Origin: Sphaerolaimus hirsutus
Taxonomy: Eukaryota > Nematoda > Chromadorea > Monhysterida > Sphaerolaimidae
Assembly (NCBI GenBank): GCA_964036195.1
Contig: OZ038459.1
Span: 21,821,206-21,885,205 of the forward strand
Direction of reading: 5' to 3'
DNA length: 64,000 bases
Under the pieces are notes generated by a model that saw only the letters and a program-made list of their open reading frames with translations, ran no database searches and was not told where the DNA came from. This document shows positions 12,719 to 22,900 of the stretch, in pieces (position 1 is the stretch's first letter; the number at the start of each line of letters is the position of its first letter). The position numbers and the translations under genes are program-made.

Positions 12719-13898
12719 TTGTATAAATTTCCCCCATGCTCTGGAAAAACAACACTGTTAATTGAGCTAATTAAAAACAGACAACACATTTATGACCATC
12801 CGCCCGACCATTGTCTATTCTTGTTCAGTTATTGGCAGGAAAAGTATTTAGCACTAAAAACATATGCCGAGTTTGGCAGAACAGAAGATTTTTGTGACTC
12901 GTGGCGAACAATCGTGAAATATAAAGAGGAACTCGACGAGCGTTCAAACACAAAGGATTCGCACTTGCTACTGGTTTTTGACGATTTATCAGCCAGTGTT
13001 TCGTCAGCTATCGTTGATGTTGATGATAAAAGTGGAGAAGGTGTGAGCAAAAACACTCGTACAACAACAGGTGCTAATCCCACACGATTACTTCGAGATC
13101 TCGCACAGGGAGCGGCCAGACACCATAACATTACACTTGTAGCAACACTACAAAGTCTGTTTGACACACAGGTACTATTTATTTTGAAAGTTTTTTCCTG
13201 CATACATTCATTCAAGCTTCACACCACCATTGCAGAATCTGAAACAAACACGCAGTTCAAGTGTTTATTTTGTACTATTCAGTTTCCCATCGGATGCATT
13301 AACAACAAAATCATTTGCTCAACGTTGGCAAGACCCTGCACTGTTTATTGGTGCATATAAACAAGCAATTGCAGACAAGAACTTTGGACATTTGTTTGCA
13401 AATTCTGATCCCTCAATTCCCGATGAACTAAGACTATCAAATTCAGTTTTCCCCTGGGACAAAGATCGTGTTTTTTATCAGTGGGAAAAGTTATCTAGTG
13501 ATATTGATCATCAAGGTATTGACAGTCGTAAAGTAGCAGCAACAACAGATAAGTCGTCATCAGGAGAAAAAGGCACCTTGAGATTTGCGCCGCTGTCACG
13601 ACACGCACAACAATTGGGTCGAAAAGTTGTTGCTGTGCCAGCCGATATAGCAATAGAGCGTGTATGTGATTCAGACGAATCATTTCGAAAAGAGCTTTGT
13701 GCAGCCGGAGGTCCACTAAAAGCAAAGTGGTCAAGCTTGAATCGCCGTCACACTAGCAGTAGTAGCAGTAATAAAAAACAGACTGCAGAGAAGGAAAATC
13801 AACAGAATGACAGATGGACCTTCCAATCCCAACCGCCATATACAACAACAGCTTCCGGAGCTGCAAAGCAAGCCGCCGCAGGTATCTCAACAACATAA
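12719..13898 (+). CDS. A32-like DNA packaging ATPase, 5' end unresolved
   Basis: Two exons, 12719-13171 and 13236-13898, joined in phase by CAG/GTACTA and TTGCAG. Exon 1 starts with a beta strand and Walker A (PPCSGKTTL, near 12735), then a Tyr-Trp-Gln stretch usual in viral packaging ATPases, and Walker B (LLLVFDDL, near 12970). After the splice comes a sensor-like block (VATLQSLFD, then VYFVLF) and a proline-containing 'PDELRLSNSVFP' block typical of the A32-like ATPases of Polinton-like elements. The family pumps DNA into capsids. The first Gly of the P-loop is replaced, and no in-frame ATG precedes Walker A, so a 5' exon is probably missing from this model. The C-terminal 100 residues are Ser/Gln/Lys-rich. 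Confidence 0.8.
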
Positions 13899-14142
13899 AG
13901 CACCATCGCAACAAGCAACAACTGGTGGTGGTGGTGGTGTTAAACGCCGAAAAAGTACAAGTCGACTTGTGCGCAATTGGCTAATTTTGGAAAGGCTGGC
14001 AAAAGTATCTTCAGTGAAGGAACGTCGCAACATTATAAACTCTGTTTCCGAGGACACGCTACGATGTCTACAGGATGTCATTGCAAACCTAATGTCTGGT
14101 GTGATATATGTGAATAAAAAACGTAAACGGGTGTTAAAGTGA
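13807..14142 (+). CDS. Small basic protein of Polinton-like elements, 111 aa
   Basis: ATG at 13807 lies in another frame inside the last 92 bases of the ATPase gene. The N-terminal half is Gln/Pro-rich with a glycine run. The second half is a compact helical block (ERLAKVSSVKERRNII, then CLQDVIANLMSG) ending in a Lys/Arg tail. In memory this matches a short conserved ORF, with a K-x-R-x-x-(L/I)-(L/I) helix and an 'N-(L/V)-L-x-G' motif, that recurs next to the ATPase in metazoan Polinton-like elements. Function is unknown; DNA condensation or a minor virion role would fit the charge. Confidence 0.65.
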   Translation: MTDGPSNPNRHIQQQLPELQSKPPQVSQQHKAPSQQATTGGGGGVKRRKSTSRLVRNWLILERLAKVSSVKERRNIINSVSEDTLRCLQDVIANLMSGVIYVNKKRKRVLK

Positions 14143-14332
14143 TACAAGCATAAGTTTATGTCTGTTTTGTCTGGTAACATGCAAGAGAATTCTCTTCGAC
14201 GTGCCCTTTTATCATTGTGTAATGGTCAGGCACTTAACATTCTTTTAAGCTTTTTCATGTCGAATTATTCTCCCCCAAATTCTGGTGGCGGCATTAAAAA
14301 GTGATTTTCTTTTCAGTTTTCTATACTTATTG

Positions 14333-14338
14333 AATAAA
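14333..14338 (+). terminator. Polyadenylation signal AATAAA after the small basic protein gene
   Basis: AATAAA about 190 bases after the stop at 14142 and just before BEL element 2. Confidence 0.5.
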
Positions 14339-14403
14339 TACTATATACTTGTTGTTGTTGTTGTTTTTGCATTCATTTGCTGCTAATAATAATAATAATA
14401 AAG

Positions 14404-15707
14404 TGTGCTGACCGTGGCAAAATGGATGGATAAAGAAATACAGAGAATTGATAATTAGGCTCATATTTATCTATTTATCTATTTGCACCAATTTACATTT
14501 CATGCACTATATTAATTTACCACGCAAATTGTATTTCCTGCACTATATTATTTACCCATGGAGAATATTCGATTAGGAAAGTGTTCTATAAGTTATTGAT
14601 AGGTTTATGTGGAATGTTTAGGTTAAAAGGTCAAATATGTTATTATTAGGTGTATTAACATAATATTAGGCTCATTCAACTCGCCGTAATTTTCTGATCA
14701 TGATTATATATACATTTGCATAGTTTACTTACAATTTGGAAAAGTCAAATCTTGTAATTATTTACGTGCTGCGTAATTATCTAGGCTAGCGTCCTAATAG
14801 AGAAATGGTGCCCTGCGTGCAACTAGCATTTACTGTACGAAGCCCTTCACGTAGGCATAATTGTTATAACCCTGCTCACAACTTATATTTATATTTACTT
14901 AATAATTATAATACCCTGCTTAAGCTGAATATATTATAGACCCTGTTCAATTACAATACCCATTTACTTCGAATAAGTCCCAATTTTGCTAGATTATTCA
15001 ACATACGTTTCCAGGAAGTGATTATTATTATTATATCAAATATACCCTACTCTATTTACGACATTAGGAACATTTGCACTACTATTTACAGTTTTCAAAC
15101 CCTATTATATTAGTTCCAATGTGCGTCAATGTTTTCTGACAAATTGAACCAAATTAGTAAATCGGCCAAGTTTGCCGACTTCGCACCTCGTAAGATTAAT
15201 AGTTTTCTATTAACCCAATTTGTACCTGGTATTTCTTTACCATAATTGTTTGAATGTATACACGCGCAATATAAGGCAACTGTTTCGGCTAGATGTGTCT
15301 TATTGTTACATTTGTGACTTATTTGTGCATTTGTATTAGGAAATTACTGTAGCTGTTTTTCTATACATGATTTCCGTATCCTAGCTACTTTGGAAGTTTT
15401 TACTTCAGTCTGCAGTCTGCGGACCCCAAGCTACTGAACGAAAATAAGCTAGCGATAGAAACTTCGACTAGGAAGCTCGCTAGGCTTTGCGCTTTTGTAA
15501 CACGCTGTATCTGATCGAAATAAAGTACCTGAAACAATTCGAACCCCCTTTTCAACACGCAACTACGAAATAAACTCAACCTGGCTGTCGACAAGTGGAC
15601 GTTCGGCTACAACGGGAAATCAACCACTCTAAAGGCCGTTTCTCGTTACGGTCTTGAAGAAGCCGGATTCGGTAGTAGAAGACGCTGACTTTGGTGGCTT
15701 CAACACA
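14404..15707 (+). repeat. 5' LTR of BEL element 2
   Basis: TG..CA ends (TGTGCTGACC to CTTCAACACA), 1304 bp. A TATA-like ATATAAG is at 15269-15275 and AATAAA at 15519-15524, giving plausible promoter and polyadenylation signals. It differs from the 3' LTR at two bases, near 15674 and 15691. Confidence 0.95.
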
Positions 15708-15725
15708 TGGCGCAGCGAGCAGGGT
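15708..15725 (+). other. Primer binding site, tRNA-Ser type
   Basis: Directly after the LTR, 18 bases beginning TGGCGCAGCGAGC match the complement of the 3' end of metazoan tRNA-Ser (acceptor stem, discriminator G and CCA) as I remember it. Minus-strand DNA synthesis would start here. Confidence 0.75.
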
Positions 15726-16934
15726 GATTGCATGACATTGTGCTATCACCAAGCCGGAACGAACATTGTGCGGCAGTTGGCAGAACTTCAAAAGTCCTGC
15801 TGAACATCAATTTGGCCTTGGCTGAGCGTTGGCTGTTGATTTGCAGACAGCATTGTGCCAAAGTCACGGCACTCCTGTCTACATCCTGGGAGCGGTTCTA
15901 CGCTCACGTGCGGAGGACACTGGAGTTCTGACAAGCCTGTCAGGATTTCAGGCAGCTTTCACCAGTGATCTGGCAAGGTGCTAGACGCTGGGCGGCACCG
16001 GCATTTGACAAGGAGTCATTGTCGGACGGTGGTCAAACTTTCGCTGGACGCTCCTAGACATCTGGACGCCAGTGACCGCTCGCACGTCCTTCCTATGCCA
16101 AGGGAGGGTGACCTGACGGAGACAGGATCGCCACAGAGCCACGCTAGTCAAAGGGCTGTTTTTTGGGCATTCGCGGAGGTCCCTCGCTCCACTGGGTAAG
16201 AGTGGACTCATACCTCGGAAGTGCAAAAGTAGGGGTATCAGTGTACAAAGGGCTGTAGCTGACAGAGGGCTGTAGCTGACAGAGAGTGGATTTGAAAACC
16301 AAGTATTAGGATACTTGGTAGCGTGTAGGGGCTTTACAGAGCTCCCATCAAATATACACGCTGTGCCTGCTCGGTACCATCAGATCAGACAGCACAAAAG
16401 TGCCAGAATTCTGCATTGCACAGGCGCAATTGCAGAGCAGTGTACAGAAACACTGCCCAGAATCAGAAAGTGCACCAGAGTGCACAGAAACGTGTCACAG
16501 GCAACACGGCAAGCGCAGCACTGCGCACAGCGGCACAGGAGCCGCTCAGGAAAGCAAGTGGCCGGCGTGGTCACAAGGCACACAGGCGTGCCAGAAAGAG
16601 CGCCAGAGCGCTCAGAAAGAGTGTGTACGGACCCTCTTTGGGCGCACACTGCTGGGCAAAGAACTTGTTTATTGTCCAGGGGGATTTGACCGGTGTGTTG
16701 AAGTCAACGCGTGAAACAATCACGTCAGGGGCTTTAGGAACACACCTGGTGCCAGTGCAGTAAAGGTCAACGCGTGAGAACACGTCAGGGGCCTGTAGGA
16801 CTGCATTGGTATTGTGCGTGGCACAACAAATCCGTAGTGCACAGAGCACTACACAGAAACACGCAGAGAAGCGTCACAAGCGTCACAGGAGACGCACTAT
16901 AAAGAGAATCAGTGAAGGAAAATTCATCAGCAAA
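15726..16934 (+). other. Untranslated leader of BEL element 2
   Basis: A 1.2-kb stretch between primer site and gag ATG without a convincing gene. It holds a short direct repeat (GGGCTGTAGCTGACAGAG twice near 16251-16285) and a repeated block around 16695-16795 (AACGCGTGA with CACGTCAGGGGC). Packaging signals would be expected here but cannot be recognised. Confidence 0.6.
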
Positions 16935-19900
16935 ATGGGTTCACCAACGGGTCACATCAGAAAGACCCTGGGGCCGGCAAAGCACAGGGTAGACAACAGA
17001 TTGGCAAGAGAATATGCCAAATATGACCCAGAGTTATTTGCGGGAGCAACAAAGGAAGAGAAAAGAACAGAAATGAGAAGAGTGATTGCATCTGTCAAAC
17101 AGGAGGGTGCAAAATTGGAAAGTGCAATGACTGCAGTGAGAACTCAATTTGACGCATGGAGGGATGTTGTCAAGGACATTGACGAACCCGACCAGATGGA
17201 ACAAGAGCAGAAGATATACCAAGACTCATATGAGGAATATGCAAATATGTCAGATTTGGTGACACAGAAAATTGCAGCCATGAATGTATACATCAAAGAG
17301 TTGCAAGACATGATCCAGCAACTGAGCGGAAGTACCATGTATGAAGTCAACACAGCATTCATACAGCAGATGGCTGCCCAGATGGCTCTGACAGCTCAGG
17401 GAGCTGCTCCGGGGGCCAGTTCAACCAATACAACCACAGCAAAAAGCGTCAAATTACAGAAGCTGGAAGTGGAACAGTTCACTGGGGAAATTGTCAAATT
17501 TCGATCATGGTGGCAAATGTTCGAATCCCACATCCACAATCGAACAGATTTGGAGGACATTTCCAAGTTCTCATACTTGAGAAGCTTACTGAAAGGCTCA
17601 GCATTTGGCATGATCAGTGGATTGAGTGTGACCGCAGAGAACTATGCACCCGCAATTGCAATGCTCAAGAAAAGATATGACCAGCCAGTTGTGGTCAGAA
17701 ACACGCTGATGAGTAATATCATGAAACTGCGACAGGCCAGGAATACCTGTCAGGATATGAGAATTTTGTTTGATGCAATTGAAAGGCTGCTCCAGCAGTT
17801 GGAGTCACTGGGAGAATCAGTGGAGCATCCAATGCTGTTGAGCCAGCTGCAACAGAAAGTGCCACCCGAGGTTCTCAGAGAAATCCAGAAGGAACAGGGA
17901 ACTGAGGAAGCCTTGACGGTGGAAAAGTTCAGAAAGCTGTTTGGCCAGCAGCTAACGCTCAGTGAGGCTGTACAGCACGCACAGCAAACTGAGGCACCAG
18001 TTCAGCAATCGCGCCAGGGATTCGGGAATAATCCACGCGCACAGCAATTCAATAATCGATTCCAAGGCAATGGGAACCGATTCAGAGGGCCAGAGAACTC
18101 AAGGACCAGCACAGGGAGCATGTCTGTGATCCAGAATGGTCAGAGTGCACCACAGGCTGGATTTATGAATCCTGGGAGACCGTGTGTGTTCTGCAATGAC
18201 ACACAGCAATTACACTTTAATGATAAGTGTCCAAAGTTCAAAACTGCCAGAGAAAGGAGGGTAATTTTGTCAAAGGCAGAGCGATGCCTGAGATGCCTGC
18301 AGAAAGGGCATTACATGAATCAATGTCAATTTACGAGAAGTTGCTTCTATTGCAAGTCCAATAGGCACCACACTGCGGTGTGCCCAGAGAAATTTGGAGA
18401 CAATAGCAATGGAAACGCTGGACGGCAAATTCCAGCATTCAAAGCAAATGGTCAACAGAGTGGCCAGCAATCAGCAAACAATGGCAGAAAGTCTGTGCCG
18501 ACGGCCGGTCGACCAGCACAGAGCCAACAGAGAAAGGCCACAGTGAATTGTGTCACTGTGGAAGAAGCTGGACCAGACGTGGTAGAGACAGAAACCATAT
18601 CCAGCACAGTGGTTACAGAACCAAATACAAAGCAACAGAATACGTCAGTGAACCTGTCAGTAAACAGGAATATGTCAATGCTGATGACAGCCAGAACCGT
18701 GATTGAGGCTTCAGAAATGGATACAGAGATGGAGCCTGAACAGCCACCACTACAGATTCAAGCGTTCCTGGACACAGGATCCCAGGGAACGTACATGTCA
18801 GAGAAAGTGGCCAAGAAACTCAATTTGAAGAGTACAGGTGAACACCACATCCAGGTGTACACATTCGGAAATGAAAAGCCGCACTATAAAGTAGTACAAC
18901 AAGTGGAATTCAGAATGCGGCTCAAAAATGGCCAGAAAGTTGATATGGTGGCTGATGTGGTCCCGACGTTGACCACAGAACAAGTCAAAGTGCCTGTGTC
19001 AGAACAGGACGAAAAATACCTGCAGAAGTACTTCCCGGATGAGAGTTACTTTGCAGACAGAATTCCCAAGGAAAAAGGGACAGAATGCAAGTTCAAGACA
19101 GACATTATAGTGGGCTTGAATTATTTCTGGGACTTGATGTCCAGAAACACCAGCACCACCAGACTTCCGTCAGGATTGTATGTCATTCCATCAGAATTGG
19201 GATTGCTGATGGGAGGTGGGCAGCTGACGAGCAACAGAAATCAATGGACCACGGATGGCGCATATCCGGTGGTGGTCAACACAATTGTGCATCAAATTCA
19301 GAGAGAAAAGTGGTACGAGGAAGCACCATTGTCAATTGCTCCTGTACCAAATGTCAAAGATATGGACAGACTGGATACCATTGGCATAATGGACCAGCCA
19401 GACCTCGTCGAGGATGATGAGGCCATCAAGCAATTCAATGAGAGTGTACAGAGAAACCCAGATGGACGGTACTCTGTAAAGTTCATGTACAAGCCTAATT
19501 TGCATGAACTCCCAGATAACAAAGCAATGGCGTTCAAGAGGTTCAGGTACCTCGCCAACAGGCTCAAGAGAGACCCAGAATTACTGGAGAAAATTCAGGC
19601 AATCATGAAAACGCAAGAGGAGCAAGGAGTAATTGAGAAAGTGCAAGAGGATATTATGGATGGCAGAAAGTTCCATATTTTGCCTCATCAACCAGTGATA
19701 ACGCCAGAGAAAACTACCACAAAGGTCAGAGAGGTATATGATGCCTCAGCGAAACCGCCAGTCATGCCAAGCTTGAATGAGTGCATGTACCGCGGTCCAG
19801 TGATACTACCACAGCTGGTAGGGATGCTGATGCGATTCCGGTTGCATGGAATTGCCCTGGTCGCAGACATAGAGAAAGCGTTTCTGCAGATTAGTCTGCA

Positions 19901-22900
19901 GGACAGTGACAGAGATGTGACAAGATTTCTATGGTACAAGGATCCCACGAAACCATCCATGGAGGACAATATTCAGATTTATAGATTTGCCAGAGTACCA
20001 TTTGGTATAATCTGCAGCCCAGCGCTGCTGGCGCTGACAGTCAGATACCACCTGAACCAAGCTGGCACAGAAAATGCAAAATTGATCGATGAAAATCTGT
20101 ATGTGGATAATTTGATCCTCAGTGTGGACACAGAGCAGAAAGCAATCGAACTGTACCAGGAATCCAAAGTGCTGTTCACAGAGGCACAGATGAATCTGAG
20201 AGAATGGAACAGCAACAACAAGAGCTTTACTTGGCAATTGGCAGAGTCAGATGTGGCCAAGGAAATTGTCACAACAGTCCTAGGAATGAAATGGGACACA
20301 GAGAGCGACCAGATGTGGCTGAAGACGCCAAAGACAGTTCAGCAATCACAGTTATCAGAAACTGACCAGAAAATCAAACTTCCCACGAAAAGGACAGTTG
20401 CAAAAGTGACTGCGGGATGTTTTGATCCAATGGGACTCGTTAGTCCTGTCCTACTGCCAGCAAAGAGATTTTTGCAGATGTTATGGCATTCAGGACCAAG
20501 TGCCAAAGAGTGGGATACTCCCCTGTCTGAGGAACAGACATCAATTTGGCAGCAATTAGAGACAGAATTGCTCAAAGTTGGACAGATCAAGTTCAACAGA
20601 AATTTGAATTATCAGAGTGGTGCAGATGCACAACTGCACATTTTCGTCGATGCCTCAGCAATGGCATACAGCGCAGTGGCATACATATGCCAGAAAACAG
20701 AAAATGACAGCAGCACGTCAAGTCTGCTGTATTCCAGATTGAGACTCGCTCCAAAGAAACCAGAAGTGACAATTCCGCGGCTGGAATTGTTAGCAATGTT
20801 GATCGGCAGCAGAATGTCAAAGTTTATTCACAAAGAGCTCAAAGACGTCAAATTCAGTCAAACAGTTGTATGGTCAGATTCAACCTGTTGTCTGAAGTGG
20901 CTAACAACAGCGAAGCCACTGCCATGTTTTGTCAAGAACAGGTTGGATGAAATCAGGAAAATTCAGAGTGAGACAGAGAACATGCACATCAGACACATTG
21001 CAGGACTGGAAAACCCAGCTGACATGGCCACAAGAGGCATGAATATGTCAGAGTTGGAAAGCAGTAACCTGTGGTGGAAAGGGCCAGAATGGCTGATGAC
21101 TGGAGAGTGGCCAGAGCCGAAAGTGGAACCAGTTACGCCAGAAGTAATGGCAGAAATCAAGAAAGAAGAGCTCAAGTTCCCAAAAGCCAGTCCAATTTAC
21201 CTGGGCGCCACACAGCAAGTGGCTAGTGACCCAGATGCCAGCAATATGCAAGTTGATGAAAGCAAACAAAGCAATCCATTGGGAATTGAGATACAAAGAT
21301 TCTCGTCAATGACAAAGTTACTGGATGCAACAGTATACGTGATGAGATTTGTGCGACAAATGCACAAAAAGCGCAGCAGAAATGGCAGTCAGAGTGGACT
21401 GTCAGAAATCATGGAAAATATCTGTGGTACAATGAAACCACAGGGAATTATCAGCATTGAAGAAAGAGAGATTGCATTGAAATACTGGATCAAGGTGACG
21501 CAACAGAATCATTACAAAGGAGTAGCAGAGATTTTGGCAACAGGCCACAGTAAAGGCAACCAGAATGGCAAGAAAACAGCTGCAGACCAGCAGTTGATCA
21601 AATGGCTCAATGTGCAGATGCATCAGGATGGAATCCTGAAGTGCCACGGCAGAATGGAGCATACAGACCCACAGGAGGTCATAGTGCCACTTATACTGTT
21701 GCCAGCAACGGCTATAGTGACTCAGCTGATCGTCAGAGACCAGCATGAGAAGTTGATGCACGCAGGAGTGCAACACACATTGGCAGCGATCAGACAAAAA
21801 TACTGGATTACACAGGGCAGACGGGTGATCTACAATGTGACCAGAACCTGCCCAACCTGTAAGAAATTGGGAGCGAAGCCGTACCAGCTTCCACCAATGC
21901 CAGATTTACCAGAAACCAGAGTTCAGAGAGCCAGACCGTTCCAGTACACGGGCTTGGATTATTTGGGACCAGTTTGGTACAAAGTAGACAAAAATCACAG
22001 GAAAATGTGGATCTGTTTGTTCACATGTATGGTGACACGTGCGGTTCACCTGGAAAGTGTGCTAGACATGACGGCACAGGAATTCCTGAACGCAGTCAGG
22101 AGATTCATCGCCAGGCGTGGAAAGCCTGAGGCAGTGATTTCAGACAATGCGACGCAATTCAAATTGACAGAAAAGGTGCTCAGCGCAAGCACTAACAAGG
22201 CCATCAATACTGGAAAAGAATGGTCAGAAATGGTCAAAAGTGGAGCAGTACAGACATACTGTTCACAGCAACAAATCCAGTGGAACATGACTACTCCATT
22301 GGCACCATGGCAGGGAGGAGTCTATGAGAGAATGGTGGGCATCACCAAAAAACATTTCAAGGCAGCTGTGGGGCACAGAATGTTAACCCTGCAAGAATTG
22401 TTGACACTTTTGCCAGAAGTCGAGGCAGTGATCAACAGCAGACCAATCTCTTACATCTATGGTGATGTGAAGAGCCTCAGAGTGCTGACGCCAAAAGACT
22501 TCCTGACAGGAGAAGGTCAGATTGGAGCACCACAGTTTGATGCAGACAAAGATGGAGAATTCGTGCCCAGAATGGATAACGCAGCGAAACTGCAGAAATA
22601 TTGGGAGACAACCCAGCAAACTTTGGATAAGTTCTGGGACTTGTGGCATCAAGAGTATATCCCGAGCTTGAGGGAAAGAACTCAGGTGATGCACAAACAT
22701 GGCAGATTGACAGCGACTCAAGAGCCCAAAGTGAATGAAGTTGTGCTGATTTATGAAGAAAACATGCCCAGAGGTGCATGGAGGATGGGTCGCATCGAGC
22801 AGTTAGAGCCCAGCAAAGATGGTCAGATTCGCTCAGCAAAAGTCAGAACTGCCAACAGAAATGTGGTCAGCAGACCACTCAATCAATTGTATCCGTTGGA

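Noticed and set aside
15708..15725. tRNA-Ser gene
   Set aside because: Only 18 bases complementary to the tRNA 3' end are present, immediately after the LTR, which is the expected primer site.
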